A stretch of 64,000 nt of DNA from Terrisporobacter mayombei (GTDB taxonomy: Bacteria; Bacillota; Clostridia; Peptostreptococcales; Peptostreptococcaceae), in contig NZ_JAHZMP010000002.1 of the NCBI RefSeq assembly GCF_020748465.1, positions 496,001 through 560,000 on the forward strand, in the 5' to 3' direction. Under the pieces are notes generated by a model. The model was not told the origin of the DNA. It saw only the letters and a program-made list of their open reading frames with translations, and ran no database searches. The translations under genes and the position numbers were made by a program. Shown here piece after piece: positions 43,097 through 51,108 of the stretch; position 1 is the stretch's first letter; the number at the start of each line of letters is the position of its first letter.

Positions 43097-44098
43097 TTAT
43101 TTGAAGTCAACTTTATTGTTTTCTAATGTAGTCTTAAATCCTTCTAAGAAAGATTTATATCCTTCTTCTTTGTTTTTACCAAGTGGATTGTCATTTTCTA
43201 AAGCGTCGTATGTTTCTCTACAATAGCTTGATGATGATGTAGAAATATTTTGACCTATATATTCTATTGCAGCATTTACTCCTGCATCATATATTTGACT
43301 TTTTACAGCCTCTGATAACTCTAAGTATTCAGGATAAGTATCATCTGAATTATTATTGTTATTATTATTGCTATTGTTATTGCTATTATTACTATTGTTA
43401 TTATCAACCACTGGTTTATTTGTTTCTGGTTTTGTAACATTTTCAGTTGTGTCATTTTTAGCTTCATCACTGCTTGAAGGCTTCTCAATTGAAGTTATTA
43501 TTTTAGAAATAAATGAATCATTGTAAGCATTTTTATAAATATTTGCAATAGTATATTCTTTTATTGTTGTCATTTTAACTTCATTTTCAAAATCATCATC
43601 TTTTGATGAAGAAGAAGCTGACAATTTGTCTTTATAGTATATGTAGAAATCATTAATGTCGTAGTATTTCTTAGTAGCATTTAAAGTTGCTTTATAAAGT
43701 CTAGTTGAAATCTCATGCATTCCATTACTATCTAAAGTAACGTCTTGAGAGTTTCCACTTTGATTCCCATATTTTTCAAAACATGATTTGACAAGATCAA
43801 GACTTCCGTCTTGTGAGCTAGAATAAGATTTTAATAGCTCTACTAATGCCTCTTTATCTTCCTTAGAAGTGATTTCTTTTACAATAGTTTCAAACTCTTT
43901 TTGTAAATATTCATCAGAATAGTTTTCTGTTGAATAAAAAGCATCTTTATAAGTTTTTGCGCTGTACTCAACACTTCCATCTAAAGCTTTAGTATCTTCA
44001 GTCATTACAAATTCCTCATCTTTAGATTTATTACATCCAACTAAAAAAGCTAATGGAAGACTTAGAGCAATTATAAAACTAAGTATTTTTTTATTCAT
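43097..44098 (-). CDS. Lipoprotein with Asn-rich linker
   Basis: A 333-residue surface lipoprotein. The signal peptide ends in a lipobox (FLVGC, Cys at 22). A charged helical domain follows to about residue 210. A linker of Asn and Ser (about residues 225-250) then joins a 75-residue C-terminal domain. The linker is coded by AAT/AAC trinucleotide repeats, so its length can change without a frameshift. I do not recognise the domains. An AAAAGGAGAG box precedes the ATG. Confidence 0.72.
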   Translation of the reverse strand: MNKKILSFIIALSLPLAFLVGCNKSKDEEFVMTEDTKALDGSVEYSAKTYKDAFYSTENYSDEYLQKEFETIVKEITSKEDKEALVELLKSYSSSQDGSLDLVKSCFEKYGNQSGNSQDVTLDSNGMHEISTRLYKATLNATKKYYDINDFYIYYKDKLSASSSSKDDDFENEVKMTTIKEYTIANIYKNAYNDSFISKIITSIEKPSSSDEAKNDTTENVTKPETNKPVVDNNNSNNSNNNSNNNNNNNSDDTYPEYLELSEAVKSQIYDAGVNAAIEYIGQNISTSSSSYCRETYDALENDNPLGKNKEEGYKSFLEGFKTTLENNKVDFK

Positions 44099-44295
44099 AT
44101 TTCTCTCCTTTTATTTAAACAAAGAATTTAATAATAAATATTTTAGAATTTATTATAAATGATATTCTATCATATTTTGTCAATTTAGAACACTATTTGT
44201 AAGAATAATTAAGAAAAAACATGATAAATACTTGTATAAAATGTAATAGGATCTAATTGAGGATAAAAATATATAAATAAAGGGGGAAAGTATTT

Positions 44296-45066
44296 ATGGA
44301 AAAAATATGTATATTAAATTTCAACAATACTTATAAAAGTCAAGACTTTTACAAAAATAAAAATTACGAAATAGTTGATTTAAGTGACTTAAAAAATGTT
44401 AGTAGATATTGTGACGAAAGGTCCTTAGAAATGATACGGAAAAGACTTAGTAAATTTTATCATTCAAAGATAAAGTTTATTGATTCTGGTAATTATCATT
44501 ATGTTTCTTATTTAATACTGGAAAAAATTAATCAACCATTTATTTTAGTTTTGTTTGATCATCATACAGATATGCAACCTTCATTTTTTAAGGAGTTAAT
44601 GTCTTGTGGTTGTTGGGTGAAAAAGACATTAGACGAAAATAAATATATTCAAAAAGTGATAATTATAGGAGCTAAGGAAAAACAAATTAATTTAATTGAG
44701 GAAAAATATAGAGATAAAATAATTTGTTTTAGTGAAGAGTTCATTGAAGAAAAATATAATTGGGAGGAGTTTTCCAAAAAATATATTAATTATCCAATAT
44801 ATATTTCCATTGATAAAGATATTATAAATCCTAAAGAAGCTAAAACTGATTGGGATCAAGGAAATCTTACATTAAATGAATTAAAGGAAATTTATATGGG
44901 CATATGCAAAAAACATGAAATAATAGGTATTGATATTTGCGGTGATTCCTCTTATGATAATAAACTATTACTCAACAATTACAATAAAATAAATAATAAA
45001 AGTAATAAAGAGATATTACATATAATAGAAGAAGAGTTTACAGATGAGTTAGAAGTAAATGTATAG
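44296..45066 (+). CDS. Arginase/agmatinase-family protein
   Basis: A 256-residue ureohydrolase-fold protein. Metal-site motifs are recognisable: FDHHTDMQPSF near residue 93 (family DAHxD) and SIDKDIINPKEA near 174 (family SxDxDxxDP, with Asn for the last Asp). The segment IIGIDICGD near 215 fits the last core strand. The family cleaves guanidino or formimino groups from arginine-like substrates, but this one is shorter and diverged, so the substrate is open. An AAAGGGGGAAAG box precedes the ATG. Confidence 0.75.
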   Translation: MEKICILNFNNTYKSQDFYKNKNYEIVDLSDLKNVSRYCDERSLEMIRKRLSKFYHSKIKFIDSGNYHYVSYLILEKINQPFILVLFDHHTDMQPSFFKELMSCGCWVKKTLDENKYIQKVIIIGAKEKQINLIEEKYRDKIICFSEEFIEEKYNWEEFSKKYINYPIYISIDKDIINPKEAKTDWDQGNLTLNELKEIYMGICKKHEIIGIDICGDSSYDNKLLLNNYNKINNKSNKEILHIIEEEFTDELEVNV

Positions 45067-45072
45067 ATAAAG

Positions 45073-45111
45073 GGCTAAATATATTAAATTATTAATATGT
45101 TTAGCTTTTTT
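45073..45111 (+). terminator. Intrinsic terminator
   Basis: GCTAAATATATTA pairs with TAATATGTTTAGC with one mismatch, then a T run. Confidence 0.78.
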
Positions 45112-45143
45112 GTATATATATTAATAAAAATGATAATGGAGAT

Positions 45144-45758
45144 ATGAAGCCAAGTTCTTCTCATGTAAACGTAGAAATAAAGCCAGGAGATAAAATAGGT
45201 ATTCTTGGTGAAAGTGTATGTGGTAAGTCTACATTCTTAAAATTATTAATGAGATTTTGGGACGTTAATGAAGGCAGTATATCTTTAGACAATAAAAATC
45301 TTAAAAATATGCCAACTAAAACCCTTAGAAGATCGCAGTCTTTAGTTACACAAGAGACTTTCTTATTTAATGATAGTATAGAAAATAATATAAAGATAGG
45401 TAAAAAATATGCCAGTGAAGAAGAAGTAATAGCAGCTTGTAAAAAAGCATCTATTCATGAGTTTATAAAAACACTACCACAAGGTTACAAAACTAATGCA
45501 GGTGAACTTGGTTCAAACTTCTCATCAGGAGAAAAGCAAAGGATAGGAATAGCTAGAGCTTTCTTACATGATGCAGATATACTAATACTAGACGAGCCAA
45601 CAAGTAATTTAGATACTTTAAATGAAGCTGAAATTTTAAAATCAATAAATAATGAATGTAGAGATAAATCCATAGTAATGGTTTCTCATAGAAAATCAAG
45701 TGTATCAATTTGTGATAAAAAGATTTACGTGAGAAACAATACGCTAAATTTAGCTTAA
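45144..45758 (+). pseudogene. Remnant of an ABC exporter: C-terminal ATPase domain only
   Basis: A 204-residue frame encoding only the nucleotide-binding domain of a half-size ABC exporter. Walker A reads GESVCGKST, where the usual GxSGxGKST has Gly in place of Val. The signature (FSSGEKQRI), Walker B (ILILDEPTSNLD) and H-loop (SHRKSS) remain. The membrane domain of about 340 residues that should precede it is absent: only 77 bases with a terminator separate it from the upstream gene. There is no good ribosome binding site. I read it as a decayed gene, though a free-standing ATPase cannot be excluded. Confidence 0.65.
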
Positions 45759-45771
45759 GAAGGTAATGAAA

Positions 45772-46065
45772 ATGGGAAGAATAGAAAAAGAGAAAAAAAC
45801 AATAGGTCTTATGATAAATCTTTATTGTAAGAAAAAACATAAACATAAAGATGGATTATGTGAGGAATGCCAAGAACTATTAGAATATGCTCATAATAGG
45901 CTGGATCTTTGTAAATTTGGTGAAGAAAAAAGCTTTTGCAGCAAATGTCCCATACATTGCTACAAAAAGGATATGAAAGCTAAAGTAAAAGATGTTATGA
46001 AATTTTCAGGACCGAGGCTTATAATTTACAGTCCAATTCAATTTATAAAACATATATTTGAATAA
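45772..46065 (+). CDS. YgbA-like 'nitrous oxide-stimulated promoter' family protein
   Basis: A 97-residue protein with the YgbA_NO pattern: EKKTIGLMINLYCKKKH, then C-x2-C (CEECQELLEYAHNRLDLCKFG), then a SFCSKCPIHCYKKDMKAKV block and the final FSGPRLIIYSPI. Seven cysteines suggest an Fe-S or metal site. Family members respond to nitric-oxide stress in some bacteria; the biochemistry is unsettled. AAGAAGG touches an ATG at 45766 but is well spaced for the ATG at 45772. Confidence 0.83.
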   Translation: MGRIEKEKKTIGLMINLYCKKKHKHKDGLCEECQELLEYAHNRLDLCKFGEEKSFCSKCPIHCYKKDMKAKVKDVMKFSGPRLIIYSPIQFIKHIFE

Positions 46066-46075
46066 TAAAAATAAA

Positions 46076-46104
46076 GCCTGCTTTTTAGCAGGTTTTTCTT
46101 TTTT
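46076..46104 (+). terminator. Intrinsic terminator
   Basis: CCTGCT pairs with AGCAGG around TTTT, followed by T residues. Confidence 0.75.
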
Positions 46105-46229
46105 ACAAGTTTAGTTGCTTCAACGAAGCAAATTTTTTATATAAAAAAATGTTTAATCTGGAAGAACTTTGCTATAATTTAGATAGATAGTTAACAAATA
46201 ATTCTAAAGGCATAAGGGGGAAAGTAACT

Positions 46230-46997
46230 ATGTCATACAATATAGCAGTTGCAGGTAAAGGTGGTACAGGGAAAACAAGTTTAACAGGGATACTTATTGA
46301 TTATCTTACTAAAGAAAAAAAGGGTGAAACTTTAGTAGTTGACGCAGATGCAAACTCTAATATAAATGATGTATTAGGAATGGAATTAAGTGGTACAATA
46401 GGAGAAATAAAAGAAAAAGCAAACCAAATGGAACAAAAAAGAGAGCAATATCCAGGGGGAATGACTAAATCTCAATATTTGGAATATGAATTAAATTCTA
46501 TTGTCGAAGAGGGAAATGGATATGATTTACTTGTAATGGGTAGATCAGAAGGTGAAGGTTGTTATTGTTTTGTCAATTCAATATTAAAAAGACAAATGCA
46601 ATTAATGTCTAATCACTATGATTATGTAGTTATGGACAATGAAGCTGGTATGGAACATTTAAGCAGAAAAACACTTAGAGAAATAGATGATCTATTATTA
46701 ATAAGTGATTGTTCAGCTAGAAGTATAGAAGCCGTTGCAAGAATAAGAGATTTAGCTAAAGAAATGGGAATAAGAGTTGGAAGAACATCTTTAATAGTAA
46801 ACAAAGCACCTAATGGAGAACTAAATGATGGTGTAAAAAGAGAAATTGAAAGATTTAACTTAGATTTACTTGGAGTAGTTCCTATGGACGAAATGATATT
46901 TGAATATGACTGCAATAGAAAACCATTAGTTGAAATGCCAGAGACTTCTAAAGCTAGAATAGCCATGAAAGAGATTTTTGAAAAATTAAATGTTTAA
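46230..46997 (+). CDS. cooC: CooC-type nickel-insertion ATPase for CO dehydrogenase
   Basis: A 255-residue MinD-like P-loop ATPase. The deviant Walker A is GKGGTGKTS at residues 9-17, with VVDADANSN following. GRSEGEGCYCFVN near residue 107 holds the CxC metal site of CooC/AcsF proteins, which load nickel into carbon monoxide dehydrogenase. A AAGGGGGA box precedes the ATG and a terminator follows, so it stands alone; the dehydrogenase genes are not in this window. Confidence 0.85.
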   Translation: MSYNIAVAGKGGTGKTSLTGILIDYLTKEKKGETLVVDADANSNINDVLGMELSGTIGEIKEKANQMEQKREQYPGGMTKSQYLEYELNSIVEEGNGYDLLVMGRSEGEGCYCFVNSILKRQMQLMSNHYDYVVMDNEAGMEHLSRKTLREIDDLLLISDCSARSIEAVARIRDLAKEMGIRVGRTSLIVNKAPNGELNDGVKREIERFNLDLLGVVPMDEMIFEYDCNRKPLVEMPETSKARIAMKEIFEKLNV

Positions 46998-47005
46998 TAT
47001 AAAAG

Positions 47006-47037
47006 AAACAGTATAAATTTATTTTATGCTGTTTTTC
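47006..47037 (+). terminator. Intrinsic terminator
   Basis: AAACAGTATAAA pairs with TTTATGCTGTTT around TTTAT, followed by T residues. Confidence 0.85.
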
Positions 47038-47090
47038 CATTTAATATTATAATTCATTAGTTCTAAAAATAAGTTTTTAGTTATAACTAG

Positions 47091-47119
47091 TTGCAAAATG
47101 AATTATAGTTACATATAAT
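47091..47119 (+). promoter_or_regulatory. cysS leader promoter
   Basis: TTGCAA and TATAAT are exactly 17 bases apart; transcription would begin near 47126, some 28 bases before the leader peptide. Confidence 0.7.
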
Positions 47120-47153
47120 TAAATAATATAATTTATTTAAGGAGGATATTAAA

Positions 47154-47234
47154 ATGAAAACTTGTTGTTGCTGTTGTTTGAAAAACTTAAAAAATTTCAA
47201 GAAACAGCATACCTGTGTTTATTTTAATATTTAA
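47154..47234 (+). CDS. Cysteine leader peptide, 26 aa with CCCCC
   Basis: A 26-codon ORF with a strong AAGGAGGAT box. It begins MKT and then has five consecutive Cys codons (TGT TGT TGC TGT TGT at 47163-47177), with a sixth Cys at codon 21. A five-Cys run in a tiny peptide directly before cysteinyl-tRNA synthetase is a sensor for charged tRNA-Cys. Stalling on these codons would change downstream RNA folding. It is too short to be found by ordinary gene calling. Confidence 0.87.
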   Translation: MKTCCCCCLKNLKNFKKQHTCVYFNI

Positions 47235-47333
47235 TCTTAACTCATATTGTAAATAATTAATAATATTAAACTGCAGGTGTATCTGGAGTTTTTCTTTTTG
47301 TAGAAAAGTTTCATATTACTTGCAGTTTTTTTA
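47205..47333 (+). promoter_or_regulatory. Ribosome-mediated attenuator of cysS
   Basis: CAGCATACCTG at 47205-47215, inside the end of the leader ORF, can pair with CAGGTGTATCTG at 47274-47285, ten pairs with a small internal loop. The latter belongs to the 5' arm of the terminator, so the two folds exclude each other. A ribosome stalled at the Cys run (47163-47177) leaves the first segment free to pair, which prevents termination. A ribosome reaching the end of the ORF would disturb it and let the terminator form. No T-box sequence was found. Confidence 0.72.
47268..47333 (+). terminator. cysS attenuator terminator
   Basis: AAACTGCAGGT at 47268-47278 pairs with ACTTGCAGTTT at 47318-47328 (one G-U), with a smaller inner hairpin, and runs into seven or more T residues before cysS. 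Confidence 0.85.
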
Positions 47334-47350
47334 TTTAAGGAGAATTTATT

Positions 47351-48769
47351 ATGGATTTAAAACTGTATAACACATTAAGTAGAAATGTAGAAAAATTTAT
47401 ACCTATTGAAGAAAAGAAAGTTAAAATGTATACTTGTGGACCAACAGTATACAACTATGCCCACATAGGGAATTTAAGAACTTATATATTTGAAGATGTA
47501 TTAAAAAGAACTCTTAAATACAATGGATATGAAGTTAATCATGCAATGAATATAACAGATGTGGGGCATTTACAATCAGATGGAGATACTGGTGAAGATA
47601 AAATGGAAATGGGTGCTAAAAGAGAAAATAAAAGTGTGCTAGATATAGCAAGATTTTATGAAGGCGAGTTTCTAAAAGACTTACAATTTTTAAATATTCA
47701 AGTAGCAAATCATATTCCTAGGGCAACTGATCATGTAAAAGAAATGATAGAGCTAATAGAAAAATTAGAAAAAAGAGGATACACATATATAGCTAATAAT
47801 AATGTATATTTTTCTATTGATAAATTTGAAGATTATAACAAACTGGCAAATTTAAGCTTAGAAGAAATGAACGCTGGAAATCGAGTGGAAGTAGATATTT
47901 ATAAAAAGAATCCTCTTGATTTTGTTTTATGGTTTACTAATTCGAAATATGAAAATCATATATTACAGTGGGATTCTCCATGGGGTGTAGGATTTCCTGG
48001 TTGGCATGTTGAATGTTCAGCAATGGCAATAAAATATTTAGGTGAATATATGGATATTCATTGTGGAGGAATAGATCATATACCAGTGCATCACACTAAT
48101 GAAATCGCACAATCAGAAGGAACCCTTGGACACAAGTGGGTAAATTACTGGTTACATGGTGAGTTTTTAATTCTTGATAAAGGAAAAATGTCAAAATCTA
48201 GTGGGTCATTTATTACATTAAATAATTTAATAGAAAATAATGTGGACCCATTAGTATATAGATATTATGTTTTACAATCAAAATACAGAAAACCTTTAGT
48301 ATTTAGCTATGATAGATTAAAAGATGCATCTAATTCTTTTGAAATATTGAAAAATAAAGTAAGATTAATAAATGAAAATATTAATGATGAAATGTTAACA
48401 AATGCAAATATAATAGAAGAATACAAAAATAGATTTTTAAAATATATAAATGATGATTTAAATATAGCAAATGGTTTTACTTTGCTTCATGAAGTAATAA
48501 AAAGTGAAAAATTAAATAATAAAGATAAGAAAATGATAATAGATGATTTTGATAAAGTATTTGGTTTGAAACTAAATGAAATAAGTGATGATAAAGAAAA
48601 GCTTAATAAAGATTTTGTTAACAAGATTAATTTATTAATAGCAGAAAGAGAAGCTGCTAGAAAAAATAAAGACTATAAAAAGTCTGATGAAATTAGAGAC
48701 TATTTATTTGAGAATAATATTGAAATAATGGATAATAAAGATGAAACAACTTGGAAATTAAGAATATAA
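47351..48769 (+). CDS. cysS: Cysteinyl-tRNA synthetase
   Basis: A 472-residue class I synthetase that charges tRNA-Cys. The zinc-binding Cys29 is in YTCGPTVYNY, the HIGH-type motif is HIGN at residues 38-41, the zinc-ligand region FPGWHVECSAMA is near 215, and KMSKS is at 279-283. The helical anticodon-binding part fills the C-terminal third. AAGGAGAA precedes the ATG, right after the attenuator. Expression is probably raised when charged tRNA-Cys is low. Confidence 0.96.
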   Translation: MDLKLYNTLSRNVEKFIPIEEKKVKMYTCGPTVYNYAHIGNLRTYIFEDVLKRTLKYNGYEVNHAMNITDVGHLQSDGDTGEDKMEMGAKRENKSVLDIARFYEGEFLKDLQFLNIQVANHIPRATDHVKEMIELIEKLEKRGYTYIANNNVYFSIDKFEDYNKLANLSLEEMNAGNRVEVDIYKKNPLDFVLWFTNSKYENHILQWDSPWGVGFPGWHVECSAMAIKYLGEYMDIHCGGIDHIPVHHTNEIAQSEGTLGHKWVNYWLHGEFLILDKGKMSKSSGSFITLNNLIENNVDPLVYRYYVLQSKYRKPLVFSYDRLKDASNSFEILKNKVRLINENINDEMLTNANIIEEYKNRFLKYINDDLNIANGFTLLHEVIKSEKLNNKDKKMIIDDFDKVFGLKLNEISDDKEKLNKDFVNKINLLIAEREAARKNKDYKKSDEIRDYLFENNIEIMDNKDETTWKLRI

Positions 48770-48778
48770 TTATAAAAA

Positions 48779-48823
48779 CAAAAGTCCTATTAACTAGATG
48801 AAGTCTAGAATAGGACTTTTTTT
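48779..48823. terminator. Bidirectional terminator
   Basis: AAAGTCCTATT pairs with AATAGGACTTT, with an inner CTAGA/TCTAG stem, between convergent cysS and the Fur-family gene. Confidence 0.88.
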
Positions 48824-49238
48824 ATAGTTTTTTAGCACATTCAGGACATATGCCTGTAAACTCCAAATTATGACTAGTGATTGTAAATCCTGTTTCCCCA
48901 CATAAATCATTTTCAAATTTTTTTAAAGGACAACAATTTACTAATACAACTTTATTGCATAAAGAACATATTAATTGATGTTTATGTTCTCTATTATTAA
49001 TTTGATAATATGTTTTTCCATCATTACTCAATTGTTTTAATAAGATATTTTTTTCAGTTAGAGTATTTAAAGCCCTATAAACAGTAGATAGATTTATATT
49101 AACTTCCCTTGAAGCTTGCTCTAATATATCCTCAGACGTAAGAGGACTATCAGAGTTATTTAATACGGAAAGTATCATCATTCTTTTTTTAGTAGTTTTT
49201 AGATTGGCTGCTTTTAAAATATTATCTTCATTATTCAT
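48822..49238 (-). CDS. zur: Fur-family regulator, probable Zur
   Basis: A 138-residue metalloregulator. Residues 10-80 form the winged helix (LKTTKKRMMILSVL through VNINLSTVYRALNTLTEKN), and the C-terminal part has two CxxC pairs (CSLC and CPEC) for structural zinc and a HKHQLIC metal region. It is divergent from a zinc-type ABC uptake operon, so zinc-responsive repression is the best reading, though PerR or Fur is not excluded by sequence alone. AAGGAT is well spaced for the ATG at 49238, not the GTG at 49247. Confidence 0.83.
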   Translation of the reverse strand: MNNEDNILKAANLKTTKKRMMILSVLNNSDSPLTSEDILEQASREVNINLSTVYRALNTLTEKNILLKQLSNDGKTYYQINNREHKHQLICSLCNKVVLVNCCPLKKFENDLCGETGFTITSHNLEFTGICPECAKKL

Positions 49239-49352
49239 ACTTTTCACATCCTTAAAAAATAAAAAATAATATGTTTCTTATAGTAATACTAAGAAAAGGA
49301 TAAACTTATTATATGACTTTGTCAATAAAATATAAATGCATATGATTTGCAC

Positions 49353-49381
49353 TTGACTAATATATATATAAGTAGTATTAT
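49353..49381 (+). promoter_or_regulatory. Promoter of znuA operon
   Basis: TTGACT and TATTAT are 17 bases apart in the divergent zur-znuA gap. A TAGCAATGCGAATGAGAG element just downstream (49387-49404) is a weak candidate for the Zur site. Confidence 0.5.
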
Positions 49382-49461
49382 TTATTTAGCAATGCGAATG
49401 AGAGGTGTTATCATTTAAAAACTTATTAAATATATAAATTAAAAAGGAGTCGAAAATTAAT

Positions 49462-50394
49462 ATGAAAAAAATAATATCCTTACTATTAGTTATACCTATG
49501 TTGTTTACAATAGGTTGTAGTAAAGAAAACAAAACTGATGAAAGTTCAGATGGAAAGATAAAAATATATACTAGTATATATCCTTTGTACGATTTTGCTA
49601 AAAAAGTTGGAGGAGATAAAGTCGATGTAACGAATTTAGTGCCTGCAGGAACGGAACCTCATGACTGGGAAATATCAACAAGTGATATTGTAAATTTAGA
49701 AAAAGCAGATATGCTTATTTATAATGGAGCAGGTATTGAAAACTGGACGGATAAAGTTATAGATACCTTAGAAAACAAAGATATAGTATATGTAAAAACT
49801 AGTGAAGGATTAGACATACATAAGGCAGGAGAAAAAGCTAGTAGCAATAAAGATGATGGACATAGCCACGGAAATTTTGACCCACACACATGGCTAAGTA
49901 TAAAAAATGCCAAAAAGGAAATGGAAAATATTAAGGATGCTTTAGTAAAGCATGATCCTGAAAATGCTAAATATTATGAAGACAATTATGAAAGATATGC
50001 TAAAAAATTTGATGAGCTGGACAAAAAATATTCTGATACTTTAAATCCAATTAAAAATAAAACAATTATAGTTGCTCATGAAGCTTTTGGATATTTATGT
50101 TCAGACTATAATATAAACCAAGAGGGAATAGAAGGATTAACACCTGATAGCGAACCAGATCCTGCAAGAATGAGGGAAATAATTAAATTTGCAAAAGAAA
50201 ATAATGTAAAAACAATATTCTTTGAAGAACTTGTAAGTCCAAAAGTTGCTGAGACAATAGCAAAAGAAATAAATGCTAAAATAGAAGTATTAAATCCATT
50301 AGAAGGCTTAAGTGAAGCACAAATTAATAATGGTGAAGATTATTTTAGTGTAATGGAAAAGAATTTAGAAGTATTGTATGAATCAATGAAATAA
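49462..50394 (+). CDS. znuA: Zinc/metal ABC transporter substrate-binding lipoprotein
   Basis: A 310-residue cluster A-I metal-binding protein. The lipobox is FTIGC with Cys19. Metal ligands are visible as the His in TEPHDWEIS near residue 72, in DPHTWLS near 140 and in VAHEAFGYL near 205. A His-rich loop (KDDGHSHGNFDPH) is typical of zinc-specific ZnuA/AdcA proteins. It is the first gene of a three-gene uptake operon, opposite zur. Confidence 0.9.
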   Translation: MKKIISLLLVIPMLFTIGCSKENKTDESSDGKIKIYTSIYPLYDFAKKVGGDKVDVTNLVPAGTEPHDWEISTSDIVNLEKADMLIYNGAGIENWTDKVIDTLENKDIVYVKTSEGLDIHKAGEKASSNKDDGHSHGNFDPHTWLSIKNAKKEMENIKDALVKHDPENAKYYEDNYERYAKKFDELDKKYSDTLNPIKNKTIIVAHEAFGYLCSDYNINQEGIEGLTPDSEPDPARMREIIKFAKENNVKTIFFEELVSPKVAETIAKEINAKIEVLNPLEGLSEAQINNGEDYFSVMEKNLEVLYESMK

Positions 50395-50419
50395 TTCATA
50401 CTAAATTTGGGAGGTATAT

Positions 50420-51106
50420 ATGAAAAATATAATATCTATTGAAAATGTATCCTTTGCTTATAATAAGGAAAATGTGTTGCAAGATATTATTTTATCCATA
50501 GATGAAGGCGATTTTGTCGGTATTATTGGTTGTAATGGTGGTGGGAAAAGTACACTTATGAAGCTTCTAATAGGACAATTAAATCCATCAAAAGGAAAAA
50601 TTAAATTATTTAATGAAGACTTAGATAAAAGCAATAATTTAAATAAAATAGGATATGTACCACAAATATCACTATCTAGTGGAGCAAACTTTCCAGCTAC
50701 GGTAGAAGAAATTGTTATGGCAAATTTATATTCCAAAGTTGGTTTTATGAAATTTCCTAAAAAGGAACATAAACAAAAAGTAAAAGAAGCCCTAAAAATT
50801 GTGAATATGGAAGACTATTCAAAAAGGTTAATAGGTAACTTATCTGGAGGTCAACAACAAAGGGTAATGATTGCAAAAGCTTTAGTTAGTGAACCTAAAA
50901 TTATAATTTTAGATGAACCTACAACAGGTATTGATGCTACTTCAGAAGAGCAACTTTATACTCTTCTTGAAAAATTAAATAAAGAGTCTAAAATAACAAT
51001 AGTTATAGTTAGTCATGACTTTGCAAAAATATCTAAATATACAAATAAAATATTTGTTGTCGAAAATAATAAGGTATCTTTAATGGGTAAGGAGAATGAG
51101 GTGTAA
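50420..51106 (+). CDS. znuC: Zinc/metal ABC transporter ATP-binding protein
   Basis: A 228-residue ATPase with Walker A GCNGGGKST, signature LSGGQQQRV, Walker B IIILDEPTTGID and the H-loop SHDFAKI. It provides energy for the uptake system. A GGGAGG box precedes the ATG. The gene ends 2 bases before the permease. Confidence 0.93.
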   Translation: MKNIISIENVSFAYNKENVLQDIILSIDEGDFVGIIGCNGGGKSTLMKLLIGQLNPSKGKIKLFNEDLDKSNNLNKIGYVPQISLSSGANFPATVEEIVMANLYSKVGFMKFPKKEHKQKVKEALKIVNMEDYSKRLIGNLSGGQQQRVMIAKALVSEPKIIILDEPTTGIDATSEEQLYTLLEKLNKESKITIVIVSHDFAKISKYTNKIFVVENNKVSLMGKENEV

Positions 51107-51108
51107 AC

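Noticed and set aside
43350-43410. Possible CRISPR or tandem repeat array
   Set aside because: The repetition is trinucleotide-level and codes an Asn/Ser linker; there are no repeat-spacer units anywhere in the window.
47126-47350. T-box riboswitch before cysS
   Set aside because: The conserved T-box sequence (AGGGTGGNACCGCG-like) is absent, and the short leader is fully accounted for by a Cys leader peptide and terminator.
49319-49404. Clear Zur box in the zur-znuA gap
   Set aside because: Only weak, non-palindromic candidates were seen, so it is mentioned in the promoter entry but not called as an operator.
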